Part shown: positions 21,281-29,028 of the stretch, in pieces | Position numbering within the stretch: the first letter of the stretch is position 1 | How the letters are laid out: each line of letters opens with the position of its first letter | NCBI GenBank assembly: GCA_964545475.1 | Contig: CAZJGG010000043.1 | Span: forward strand, 1-29,028 | Length of the DNA: 29,028 nucleotides | Direction: 5' to 3' | From: CAZJGG01 sp964545475 | GTDB lineage: Bacteria; Bacillota; Clostridia; Lachnospirales; JAISER01 | Notes under the pieces: generated by a model | The model's database searches: none | The model's input: only the letters and a program-made list of their open reading frames with translations | What the model was told of the DNA's origin: nothing | Program-made: the position numbers and the translations under genes

Positions 21281-23494
21281 ATGAAAAAAGCGTTAAAGCA
21301 ATCAACAATAACACGGATAATTAATTTTGCAGCAATGTTTATGGTGCTTGTTATTACAGTGTCGTCTGGTTTTGTTGTTTATTTCAACTATATGGTTGAT
21401 ACTGCAAATAAAGACAGATATGAGCTTACCAATTCAGCCAAGCAGTTTATGGATGCCTCTGCTTACTTAACATCAGAAGTACGATCATACGTTGTAACTT
21501 CTAAAGATGAATTTCACGATAATTATTGGAATGAGGTTAATAACTTAAAAAACAGAGAAATTGCTGTATCAAACATGGAGAGTATAGGAATAACCGATGA
21601 AGAGCGACAGAAAATAAAGGAAATGTCTAATTTATCAAATTATCTTGTGCCATTAGAGGACAAGGCCATGAAACTCGTTAAAGCAGGTGATAACGATACG
21701 GCTATTGAACTGGTGTTTGGTCCGGAATATGAAAAAAACATTATGAAAATACGTCAGTTACAAAATGATTTTATAAAGATGTTAAGTACAAGACTGTCCG
21801 ACACAGTAAAAAATTATGAAACAACAACTTATCGTTTTGAAAGCATTATGTTTGTTGTTGTCATACTACTTATATTAATTCAGGTCTTATCCACTTACAT
21901 AACCCAAAAAATGATTATAAAACCAATTGTTATGCTTAAAGATCAAATGAATGATGTGTCCAAAGGCAATTTCAACTCAAATTCGGTTTTAGAACCAGAT
22001 ACCTCCGAAATAGGTAGTCTCGTTTATTCTGCTTCCAATGTAAAGAATACAATAATTTTGCTTATAGAAAGCATGAAAAATGTTTCGGTTGAATTAAAGC
22101 AAGGGAACATTGATGCTCGAATATCAGAAGCGGAATTTGTCGGAGATTACCAAAATGCAGCAAAAGCTATAAATCACTTAATAGACGAATATATAACAGA
22201 AGTGGTTACAATACTTGACGCCTTTGGCGAATTTGGCAACGGAAACTTTGACATTACATTGGAACAATTTCCCGGTAAAAAAGACCATGCGAACTATAAA
22301 TTTAACATGTTGAAAAACAATCTAAAATCTGTAAGTGATGATCTTTCAAGTCTTATTGCTTCTGCCATTGATGGAAAAATTGATGTAAGTGTTGATGTTT
22401 CTCATTATGATGGGGATTGGAAAAAAATTATTGAAGGACTTAATACTTTATTAAAAGCAATTAACAGCCCAATTAACGAAGCCAATGAAGTGTTGGCAAA
22501 GCTTTCTGCAGGTAATTTTGATGTAAAGGTAAGTAAAAACTATAAAGGCTGCTTTGCGGAAATGATGAATTCATTTGATAAAATGATAACGTCCACAGGC
22601 TCGTATATTAGCGAAATTACTGAAACTCTTGGTCAAATTGCAGAAGGTGACTTAAGCGTAAACATATCCCGTAACTATGCTGGGCAATTTGATCTTATTA
22701 AAAATTCTATAAACAATATCTCCCATACTTTAAATAATATTATGTCTGAAATAAAAGTTTCAGCAGGAAACGTGCTTATGGGGGCTAAACAAATATCAGA
22801 ATCGGCCATGGATTTAGCAAATGGCTCAAGCGTACAAGCCAGCACAGTTGAGGAGCTTAATTCCTCTATAACTGAAATAAACGAGAAGACAATTAAAACT
22901 GCAAAAGATGCCCAGTATGCAAACGAAATATCTCAAAAATCCTTTGAAAATGCAAAGGAAGGAAGCATTGAAATGATTGAAATGCTTAAAGCTATGGACG
23001 GAATTGAAGAGGCTTCAATTAATATATCAAAAGTTATAAAGGTAATAGACGATATTGCGTTTCAAACAAACTTGCTTGCGCTTAATGCGTCAGTTGAAGC
23101 TGCAAGAGCAGGTACATATGGAAAAGGTTTTGCAGTAGTGGCAGACGAGGTTCGTTCTCTTGCCGCAAGAAGCTCACAATCTGCAAAAGATACTTCTGCT
23201 TTAATTGAAGATGCCTTAAGCAAAATAAACGACGGAACTGATAAGGCAAAAGCAACATCTCATTCTCTTGATAAAATAGTTTCCAATATAAATTCAGTTT
23301 TTGAGACTATCGAAAATATATATTTAGCTACAAAAGAGCAAAGCAGCAGTGTTTCTCAAATAACAGCTGGCATAAATCAAATTTCTCAAATTGCTCAAAA
23401 CAATACTTCCACTTCGGAAGAGTCAGCCGCTGCTTCCGAAGAACTTAATAGATTGGCAAATGTGCTTAATGGCATGGTATCAAGATTTAAGTAA
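21281..23494 (+). CDS. Methyl-accepting chemotaxis protein with repeated HAMP-like modules
   Basis: A 737-residue receptor. Membrane segments at about 14-36 and 188-207 enclose a helical sensor domain of about 150 residues. A HAMP domain (about 208-262) is followed by two or three further HAMP-like units (DARISEAEFVGDYQNAAKAI, GKIDVSVDVSHYDGDWKKI, AGNFDVKVSKNYKGCFAEM). The signalling domain ends in the CheA/CheW contact tip DIAFQTNLLALNASVEAARA (about 591). No C-terminal CheR pentapeptide is present. It follows the BCCT operon under its own promoter, so sensing of the transported compound is plausible but unproven. Confidence 0.93.
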   Translation: MKKALKQSTITRIINFAAMFMVLVITVSSGFVVYFNYMVDTANKDRYELTNSAKQFMDASAYLTSEVRSYVVTSKDEFHDNYWNEVNNLKNREIAVSNMESIGITDEERQKIKEMSNLSNYLVPLEDKAMKLVKAGDNDTAIELVFGPEYEKNIMKIRQLQNDFIKMLSTRLSDTVKNYETTTYRFESIMFVVVILLILIQVLSTYITQKMIIKPIVMLKDQMNDVSKGNFNSNSVLEPDTSEIGSLVYSASNVKNTIILLIESMKNVSVELKQGNIDARISEAEFVGDYQNAAKAINHLIDEYITEVVTILDAFGEFGNGNFDITLEQFPGKKDHANYKFNMLKNNLKSVSDDLSSLIASAIDGKIDVSVDVSHYDGDWKKIIEGLNTLLKAINSPINEANEVLAKLSAGNFDVKVSKNYKGCFAEMMNSFDKMITSTGSYISEITETLGQIAEGDLSVNISRNYAGQFDLIKNSINNISHTLNNIMSEIKVSAGNVLMGAKQISESAMDLANGSSVQASTVEELNSSITEINEKTIKTAKDAQYANEISQKSFENAKEGSIEMIEMLKAMDGIEEASINISKVIKVIDDIAFQTNLLALNASVEAARAGTYGKGFAVVADEVRSLAARSSQSAKDTSALIEDALSKINDGTDKAKATSHSLDKIVSNINSVFETIENIYLATKEQSSSVSQITAGINQISQIAQNNTSTSEESAAASEELNRLANVLNGMVSRFK

Positions 23495-23504
23495 AATATA
23501 ATAA

Positions 23505-23551
23505 AAAAACATAATCCGGTTCTTGTTTTCCTCGAACCGGATTATGTTTTT
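23505..23551. terminator. Bidirectional terminator between converging genes
   Basis: Perfect 18-bp arms (AAAAACATAATCCGGTTC and complement) around 11 nt, with A and T runs outside. It serves the chemoreceptor on the plus strand and the PPOX gene on the minus strand. Confidence 0.88.
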
Positions 23552-23568
23552 GAGTAACTATCATATAC

Positions 23569-24054
23569 TCATATTTTTTTGTTTTTTTTATTGGTCTTTC
23601 CAGTAATTTTTTCAATATAAATTTTTATAATCATAGTACGGGGGAAATCTCTTTCAATTACTGTTTTAGATTCTTGCAAGAAATCTTTAGAAAACCTTTC
23701 GCAAAGAGCATTAAGCGCTTTAAGCTTTTCATCATCACTGGAAACAATGGTCGCCTTCCCAAAAACAATTACAGATTCATAAAGTGTTGTAAATCTTTCG
23801 GGAATAACTTGATGTTCGCCAATTACTGTAAAGCTGACATTGTTGTTGAATTCAATATTGTCAGATTTAAAGCCGTTAACAAGCCCGTGTATGTAAATAG
23901 CATTTTCACTAACAGCATAATTTACAGGCACTCCATAACATTGACCATCTTCCGAAACGGTGGATAAAACGCCCATATCGGAATTATTTAAAAGGTTTAA
24001 ACTTTCTTCTTGTGAAAGAACTCTGTCTTTTCTTCTCATTTCCGGTATACTCAT
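23569..24054 (-). CDS. PPOX/NimA-like flavin-binding protein, copy 1
   Basis: A 161-residue split-barrel protein of the pyridoxamine 5'-phosphate oxidase-like superfamily, near the NimA (5-nitroimidazole resistance) type. It opens MRRKDRVLSQEESLNLLNNS and has GVLSTVSEDGQCYGVPVNYA and NAIYIHGLVNGFK, the strands that hold FMN or haem in relatives. Lys-rich tail. It is the last gene of the minus-strand unit and a close paralogue of the gene just upstream. Confidence 0.88.
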   Translation of the reverse strand: MSIPEMRRKDRVLSQEESLNLLNNSDMGVLSTVSEDGQCYGVPVNYAVSENAIYIHGLVNGFKSDNIEFNNNVSFTVIGEHQVIPERFTTLYESVIVFGKATIVSSDDEKLKALNALCERFSKDFLQESKTVIERDFPRTMIIKIYIEKITGKTNKKNKKI

Positions 24055-24070
24055 AACTTATCCTCAATTT

Positions 24071-24544
24071 CTATTCCTTATTTGCTTTTCCTGTTATTTT
24101 TTCAATATCAATTTTAATTACAGTGGTGCGGCCAATATCTTTTTCAATATAATTCTCGGCTTGGTCTAAAAAGCCTTTACAAAATTTTTCGCATAGAGTA
24201 ATTAAAGTCATTCTCTTTTCAGCATCATCAGACACAAAAGATGCTTTACCATAAACTATTACAGATTCGTAAAGAGTATCGAACTTATCTGGCATTACTT
24301 TATTTTTACCAACAACTGTAAAGGAAACTTTATTGTTATATCTAATATTTTTAATTTTAAAGCCGTCTAAATACCCGTGTATGTAAATTGCGCCGTTTGT
24401 TACGGCGTAATTTACAGGTACGCCGTAACAAAGACCATCTTCAGAAACAGTGGATAAAATGCCTACATCAGAACGTGTTAAAAGCTCAAAACTTTCCTGT
24501 TCTGTAAGGGCTAAGCTTTTCTTGCGTAAATCAGGAATACTCAT
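24071..24544 (-). CDS. PPOX/NimA-like flavin-binding protein, copy 2
   Basis: A paralogue of the gene at 23569, with the same plan and many identical blocks (LSTVSEDG.CYGVPVNYAV, TLYESVIV.GKA, IEKITGK). ATG 24544 gives the shared MSIP start and has AAGGAG 7 bp before it; a TTG 15 bp further up overlaps that site and is unlikely. The 16-bp gap to copy 1 marks a tandem duplication now well diverged. Confidence 0.88.
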   Translation of the reverse strand: MSIPDLRKKSLALTEQESFELLTRSDVGILSTVSEDGLCYGVPVNYAVTNGAIYIHGYLDGFKIKNIRYNNKVSFTVVGKNKVMPDKFDTLYESVIVYGKASFVSDDAEKRMTLITLCEKFCKGFLDQAENYIEKDIGRTTVIKIDIEKITGKANKE

Positions 24545-24568
24545 AACATTCTCCTTCAAAACAAGCGC

Positions 24569-25054
24569 TTAAAGCACCTCTGTTATGTTTGGAAAAATTT
24601 CTCCGTTTTCATTTATTTCAATAACGCCGAAAGTAGGGTGGATACCACTTCTGGGGCGAGAAATGCTACCAGGGTTCAGTATTATAACTCCGTTTGTTTC
24701 AACAATCCCCGCAACATGGGTATGCCCAAAAAGGCAAATATCCGCATGTTGCTCCTCTGCCAAAAGGGAAAGCCTTAATAAGTTTGACCTTGTGGCATAT
24801 CTATGCCCATGGGTTAATAAAATTCGCTTATTGGCAAGTGTTATTATTTTAAAGGGGTGTTCCTCCGGCTCAAAATCGCAATTGCCAACTACTTGGTAAT
24901 ATTGTAGGTTTGGGTAATTAGTTTTAAAATGCTCTAAATCACCAAAGCCGTCACCCAAATGGATAACGGCATCAGTGTTTTTGGAAGCTTTTGTAAAGAC
25001 TTGGGACATATTTTTAATATTGCCGTGAGAATCACTGAAGATTAATAATTTCAT
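24569..25054 (-). CDS. YfcE/MJ0936-type metallophosphodiesterase
   Basis: A 161-residue calcineurin-like phosphoesterase. The dimetal ligands are visible: Asp8 and His10 (SDSHGN), Asp35 (LGDG), Asn58 (GNCD), His82 (THGH) and His111/His113 (GHTH). Members cleave phosphodiesters in vitro; their natural substrate is unclear. Its ATG overlaps the stop of rdgB, so the two are translationally coupled, a common pairing in Firmicutes. Confidence 0.93.
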   Translation of the reverse strand: MKLLIFSDSHGNIKNMSQVFTKASKNTDAVIHLGDGFGDLEHFKTNYPNLQYYQVVGNCDFEPEEHPFKIITLANKRILLTHGHRYATRSNLLRLSLLAEEQHADICLFGHTHVAGIVETNGVIILNPGSISRPRSGIHPTFGVIEINENGEIFPNITEVL

Positions 25055-25635
25055 TGCTGTGCCTCCAAAATTTGTCTTAATTTATTAAGAGCAAGCCTTC
25101 TGTGGCTTATTTCGTTTTTTTGGCTGTCGGAAAGCTCCGCCATTGTTTTTTTATATTCCGGCAAATAGAAAATTGGGTCATAACCAAAGCCGTTATTGCC
25201 CTTTTGCTCAAATCCGATTTCGCCTTCAATTTCACCTCGGGTAAGAACTACTTCCCCGTCAGTCCGGCAAAATGCCATTACGCAAACATATCTAGCAGTA
25301 CGTTTATCCTGGCCGGCATCTTTAAGCATTTCAATAATTTGACCGTTTTTAAAGTCGTATGGCGTGTCCTCCCCTAGAAATCTGGCGGATAAAACGCCAG
25401 GGCGTCTGTCAAGAAAGTCTATTTCAATACCAGAATCATCCGCAAGGGTGTTTTTTCCGGTTGCTTTCATGATTTCCCAAGCTTTTTTTCTGGCGTTTTC
25501 TTCAAAAGTTTCGCCGTCCTCCACAACTTCAATTGCTAATCCCATGTCCTTTAAAGAAAAAACGTTATAACCAGTTAAAATTTCTTTAACCTCTTTTATT
25601 TTACCAACATTACTTGAACCAAAAATTATATCCAT
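25051..25635 (-). CDS. rdgB: RdgB/HAM1 non-canonical purine NTP pyrophosphatase
   Basis: This 194-residue enzyme hydrolyses dITP, ITP and XTP to monophosphates, keeping deaminated purines out of DNA and RNA. The signature SSNVGKIKEVKEIL (7-20), the metal-binding ENARKKA and LADDSGIEID, and the late GFGYDPIFYLPEYKKTMAEL are complete, as is SHRRLAL near the end. It starts one base after the hpf stop. Confidence 0.96.
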   Translation of the reverse strand: MDIIFGSSNVGKIKEVKEILTGYNVFSLKDMGLAIEVVEDGETFEENARKKAWEIMKATGKNTLADDSGIEIDFLDRRPGVLSARFLGEDTPYDFKNGQIIEMLKDAGQDKRTARYVCVMAFCRTDGEVVLTRGEIEGEIGFEQKGNNGFGYDPIFYLPEYKKTMAELSDSQKNEISHRRLALNKLRQILEAQQ

Positions 25636-25636
25636 A

Positions 25637-26176
25637 TTAATATTCAGGTTCTATAAGACCGTAACTGCCGTTTTTACGTTTATAAACAACGTTTATATCG
25701 TCAGTTTCGCCGTTTCTGAATACATAAAAGTTATGCCCTAAAAGTTCCATTTCAATAACAGCTTCTTCAGCATCCATAGGTTTAAGTTCAAATTTTTTAA
25801 CTCTTTCAATTGATATGGAGTGTTCATCGTTATAAATGTCGTTGCCAGAATACATGCTGTATTCTTCTTTAAATTTATGGTCTTTTGTGGAACGGCTTTG
25901 AATTCTGCCTTTATACTTAACCATTTGTTTTTCTAAAATATCAACTACCTCATCAATGGAGGCAAACGTGTCGTTAGTTGTTGCCTCAGCACGTAAAATA
26001 CGCTTGTGTAGGGGAACAGTAATTTCAGCAGTATGGTCGTTTTTAACAACGGAAAGCGTAACAAAAACTTCGCACTCATCCGGAAAAAGCCTAGATATTC
26101 TGCCAATTTTTGCTTGAATTTTCTCCTTTGTAGAATCGGAAATTGTAACATTTTTTGTTGTAAATTTGTAACGCAT
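25637..26176 (-). CDS. hpf: Long-form ribosome hibernation factor
   Basis: A 179-residue long HPF. Residues 1-105 form the decoding-centre-binding domain (basic, with DECEVFVTLSV and ITVPLHKRILRAE), and about 120-179 the dimerisation domain (VIEMELLGHNFYVFRNGET, VVYKRKNGSYGLIEPEY) that pairs two 70S ribosomes. ATG 26176 follows AAAGGAG; a longer frame from 26197 has no site. A MITE starts 30 bp upstream, so its own promoter is displaced or lost. It leads the unit hpf-rdgB-yfcE-PPOX-PPOX. Confidence 0.95.
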   Translation of the reverse strand: MRYKFTTKNVTISDSTKEKIQAKIGRISRLFPDECEVFVTLSVVKNDHTAEITVPLHKRILRAEATTNDTFASIDEVVDILEKQMVKYKGRIQSRSTKDHKFKEEYSMYSGNDIYNDEHSISIERVKKFELKPMDAEEAVIEMELLGHNFYVFRNGETDDINVVYKRKNGSYGLIEPEY

Positions 26177-26206
26177 AATAACAACTCCTTTCAACATGCA
26201 TTGTAA

Positions 26207-26372
26207 GAACCTGTATTCAATAAGCTGTTACCCGCCTTTGAAAGCGATTATTCCGCCATTCTTTGTTGCGGCGGCTTGCCATAATTAGCTCTATTATGCC
26301 TTCGCCGCCCCGCCGCGAATGGCGAAAAATCGCTGTTTCAAATTCGGGCAACCCATTATTGAATACAGGTTC
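26207..26372 (+). mobile_element. 166-bp MITE, copy C
   Basis: Same orientation and, by eye, same sequence as copy A. TAA is duplicated at 26204-26206 and 26373-26375. It lies between rnr and hpf. The rest of this gap (26376-26509) is AT-rich and holds two tiny hairpins, AATTGC-TCC-GCAATT (26457-26471) and TTCGAC-TTC-GTCGAA (26489-26503), with no T run directly after either. Confidence 0.92.
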
Positions 26373-26509
26373 TAAGTTATATATTCTATATTAACCAAAA
26401 AAACCCTTTTAAATTAATATAAAATCATTAAAAAAGTCTTGCTAAATTAATGTGAGAATTGCTCCGCAATTAAGCCGTAAAGCTACTTTTCGACTTCGTC
26501 GAACTCACC

Positions 26510-28615
26510 TTAAATTAAATCAAAATCTATAGTATGGGCATCAACATTAACGCCTTTAACTTTTATATTAACTTTTTGTCCAATTCCATATTTTTTATTA
26601 GTATGGCTGCCTGTAAAACTCATACTGTCTTTATCATATACGTATAAATCATCATAAAGACTGCTAACCTCAATCATGCCCTCAACAATGTTAGGCAGAA
26701 CAACAAATATGCCATAACTTGTTACTCCGCTTATAACACCTGCAAATTCTTCGCCAATATGGTTTTCCATATATTCGGCTTTCTTTAAATCTTCAACTTC
26801 CCGTTCGCAAACTTCTGCGTTACGCTCAGTAACGGAGCATTGCCTGGTTATTTCAGGCATTTTGTCTCTTAAAGAAGCAAATGTGCTTTCGTCTGCGCCG
26901 TCTAAATGCATTTTAATGATTCTGTGTATTTGCAAGTCGGGGTATCGTCTGATAGGGGAGGTGAAGTGGCAGTAATATTTGGCGCAAAGCCCAAAGTGTC
27001 CTAAATTGTCAGCTGTATATTTAGCTTGTTTAAGGCTTCTTAACATAACCCGGCTTATTACAGTTTCTTCCGGTGCACCGTCTATTTTTGATAAAAGAGC
27101 CTGTAATGAACCTGCATGGTTGCCTTGACCTTTAAGCCTATAACCAAAATGCCTTGCAAATTCTGAAAGTAGTCTTAATTTTTCAGAATCCGGTTCTTCA
27201 TGGCTTCTGTAAACAAATGGTAGCTCCAGCCAGAAAAAGCGTTCGGCTACTGTTTCGTTGCAAATAAGCATACATTCCTCAATAATGCTTGTGGCAACGT
27301 TTCTTTTACGCAAAACAATATCGGTTGGCTTACCGTTTTCGTCAACGTAAATTTCGCTTTCAGGGAAGTCAAATTCAAGTGCACCCCGTTTGATACGCTT
27401 TTTACGAAGAATAGTCGAAAGCTCCTCCAAGCCTTTAAGCATCGACAAAAATTCAGTGTTTTCCTGAATATAGTGGGTAGATTCGTCGGTTAATATTTCA
27501 TTTACAATATCGTAGTTTATAGCTTTATCAACGTTAATAACAGTGTTAGCAATTTCGTGGCTTAAAACAACGCCGGATTTATCAATTTCCATAATACAGC
27601 TAAGAGCAAGTCTGTCACATTCTGCATTTAAAGAACAAACTCCGTTTGAAAGCTTATGGGGCAGCATAGGAATTACCCTGTCTACCAAATAAACGCTTGT
27701 ACCTCTTTTAAATGCTTCCTTGTCAAGAGCAGAGTTATATTTAACATAATGGGTAACATCGGCAATATGAACCCCAAGCTTGAAACAACCGTTTTCCAAA
27801 ATTTCAAGAGTAACAGCATCATCAACGTCTTTTGTATGAGGTCCGTCAACAGTAATTGTTTGAACGTTTCTCAAATCTTTTCGCCTTGCAATTTCTGCTT
27901 CTGGAATATCTTCTGTAATATAATCCAGTTCGTTAAAAATTTCCTGGTCAAATTCCATAGGAATGTTAAGGCTTCTAATAATACTTGTTATATCAACCCC
28001 AGGGTCATTTTTATGCCCTAAAATTTCTGTTATAATCCCTTCGGCGTTTTTGCCGTCCTCTTTGCTCTTAATTATTTTAACAGCAACTTTATGGCCTGTA
28101 ACAGCACCTTTGGAGTTTTTTTCGTAAACAATAATATCGTCCGGAAGCTTTTTATCATCAGGGATAACAAAGCCGTAACTTCTAACTTTTTGGAATGTTC
28201 CAATAATTTCGTTATAACCCCGTTCAATAACTTTTATTATTTCACCCTCAGGTCGACGCATATTATCGTCGTCTACAATTTTGCATAATACTTTGTCTTT
28301 GTTTATTGCGCCGTTTGTTTTTGAAGCCGGTATAAATATATCTGGTGAAGAACCGTCATCTTTTATAACAAAACCAAAGCCCTTTGCGTTGCCGGAAAAA
28401 ACGCCGCAACACATGTTTAAAGTTTCCGGCAGCATTATTTTTCCTTTTTTTGTAACTATAAGCTTGCCTTGAAGTTCAAGACCTTCTATAATTTTATTAA
28501 AATCGTCCCTGGCTTCCGCAGGAACTTCCATAAAATGAGCCATTTCTTTTAATTTCATAGGCTTATATTCGGGATTGTTAATAAAACCAATAATTTTGTT
28601 TTCTTTTTCCGTCAT
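26510..28615 (-). CDS. rnr: Ribonuclease R
   Basis: A 701-residue 3'-5' exoribonuclease that degrades structured RNA and takes part in trans-translation. Order of domains: N-terminal winged helix (1-65), two cold-shock domains (about 68-130 and 135-200), RNB catalytic domain (about 215-580) and S1 domain (about 620-701). Catalytic Asp257, Asp263, Asp265 and Asp266 are in place (VDGPHTKDVDDAV), and HFTSPIRRYPDLQIHR is typical. No Lys-rich tail is present. AAAGGAGG precedes the ATG. It follows secG by 98 bp; smpB, the usual next gene, is replaced here by the MITE and hpf. Confidence 0.97.
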   Translation of the reverse strand: MTEKENKIIGFINNPEYKPMKLKEMAHFMEVPAEARDDFNKIIEGLELQGKLIVTKKGKIMLPETLNMCCGVFSGNAKGFGFVIKDDGSSPDIFIPASKTNGAINKDKVLCKIVDDDNMRRPEGEIIKVIERGYNEIIGTFQKVRSYGFVIPDDKKLPDDIIVYEKNSKGAVTGHKVAVKIIKSKEDGKNAEGIITEILGHKNDPGVDITSIIRSLNIPMEFDQEIFNELDYITEDIPEAEIARRKDLRNVQTITVDGPHTKDVDDAVTLEILENGCFKLGVHIADVTHYVKYNSALDKEAFKRGTSVYLVDRVIPMLPHKLSNGVCSLNAECDRLALSCIMEIDKSGVVLSHEIANTVINVDKAINYDIVNEILTDESTHYIQENTEFLSMLKGLEELSTILRKKRIKRGALEFDFPESEIYVDENGKPTDIVLRKRNVATSIIEECMLICNETVAERFFWLELPFVYRSHEEPDSEKLRLLSEFARHFGYRLKGQGNHAGSLQALLSKIDGAPEETVISRVMLRSLKQAKYTADNLGHFGLCAKYYCHFTSPIRRYPDLQIHRIIKMHLDGADESTFASLRDKMPEITRQCSVTERNAEVCEREVEDLKKAEYMENHIGEEFAGVISGVTSYGIFVVLPNIVEGMIEVSSLYDDLYVYDKDSMSFTGSHTNKKYGIGQKVNIKVKGVNVDAHTIDFDLI

Positions 28616-28713
28616 ATTGCGCCTCCTTTTACTTAAATATTTAAAACAAATAACAAAAGAGAAGATATTAAAAATATCCCCTCCTTTTTAAAATTTTATA
28701 AATTAAAATTTAC

Positions 28714-28959
28714 TTATTTAATTACGCTTATAACAAGCGGCAAAGCGAAAAACAATACGCCGCAAATTCTTGTGTAAAGCTCTAACTTACCTTCTGCTGA
28801 CCTGCTTTTATTTTTATCCCAGTAAGTAGAAGAATTTCCGCCCATACCGGACATGCTGCCAAGCCCTGCGGAACGTTTTTTCTGCAATAAAATTATAACA
28901 ATCAAACCAATACATAATAAGGCATAAACCGCTGATACTACAATGCTTAACGGACCCAA
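28714..28959 (-). CDS. secG: Preprotein translocase subunit SecG
   Basis: An 81-residue membrane protein of the SecYEG channel. Two hydrophobic helices (about 4-25 and 62-79) flank the cytoplasmic loop with KKRSAGLGSMSG and the STYWDKNKSRS segment. Start is TTG 28959, preceded by AAGGAGG; an ATG at 29016 lies upstream of that site, in the promoter's -35, and would add 19 non-SecG residues. Confidence 0.95.
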   Translation of the reverse strand: MGPLSIVVSAVYALLCIGLIVIILLQKKRSAGLGSMSGMGGNSSTYWDKNKSRSAEGKLELYTRICGVLFFALPLVISVIK

Positions 28960-28987
28960 ACCAACACCTCCTTTATAAGCTTTTGGT

Positions 28988-29016
28988 ATTATATCACAGT
29001 TGTAAAAAATAAGCAA
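28988..29016 (-). promoter_or_regulatory. secG promoter
   Basis: On the minus strand TTGCTT (29016-29011), 17 bp, TATAAT (28993-28988), 28 bp before the start codon. It probably drives secG and rnr together. Confidence 0.7.
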
Positions 29017-29028
29017 CTCTTTTTAAAG

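Noticed and set aside
23569..24544. Recent tandem duplication of the PPOX genes
   Set aside because: The paralogy is clear, but the copies differ throughout, so the duplication is old and common in Clostridia; not reported as a finding.
26457..26503. Two tiny hairpins after rnr as a terminator
   Set aside because: Stems are only 6 bp and neither has a T run on the minus strand at the right distance.
1..29028. CRISPR array, tRNA or rRNA genes
   Set aside because: No regularly spaced direct repeats and no tRNA or rRNA signature were seen; the repeats present are dispersed MITE copies and IS ends.

Overview
The window is low-GC DNA from an anaerobic member of the Clostridia (Bacillota). This rests on AT-rich intergenic DNA, strong AGGAGG-type ribosome binding sites, sigma-A promoters of TTGACA/TATAAT type, long-form HPF, a secG-rnr pair and a pyrrolysine-free MttB/BCCT cluster. 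Genus cannot be set from the sequence.

Layout. 1-444 is a graveyard of mobile-element ends: two fold-back sequences, two IS5-like ends, and a TetR-family gene cut to 51 codons that keeps its 23-bp palindromic operator. 715-3626 holds an acetamidase/formamidase gene and three poorly known genes. 3659-6210 is a divergent HxlR regulator / SDR + ferredoxin-type aldo-keto reductase locus, split by a 166-bp MITE, with the last gene ending inside an IS end. 6271-8350 has a DUF4870-like membrane protein, a VOC/glyoxalase protein and alanine dehydrogenase. 8425-10641 is an isolated phage-type lysis cassette: a double-HTH XRE regulator, a consensus promoter under a 43-bp palindrome, a small membrane protein, a holin-like protein and an NlpC/P60-like endolysin, with no other phage genes.

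10713-21053 is the most distinctive part: a UroD/MtaA-type methyltransferase-like gene, a second MITE copy and an IclR regulator, followed by a six-gene operon. The operon encodes an octopine-dehydrogenase-like enzyme, MttB homologue 1, an Asp/Glu-racemase-like protein, MttB homologue 2, a PanB-like hydroxymethyltransferase and a BCCT transporter, and ends at a terminator. A chemoreceptor (21281-23494) follows with its own promoter. My reading is uptake and demethylation of an unknown quaternary amine, with a PanB-type C1 transfer and an opine-DH-type redox step attached. The substrate and the corrinoid protein are not visible here.

23569-29016 (minus strand) is mostly core: secG, rnr, a third MITE copy, then hpf, rdgB, a YfcE-type phosphodiesterase and two tandem flavin-binding PPOX/NimA-like genes.

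The three MITE copies look identical over 166 bp by eye and each has a 3-bp TAA/TTA target duplication. This, with the IS5-like ends, shows recent activity of an IS5-family (IS1031/IS427-like) system whose transposase is not in the window.
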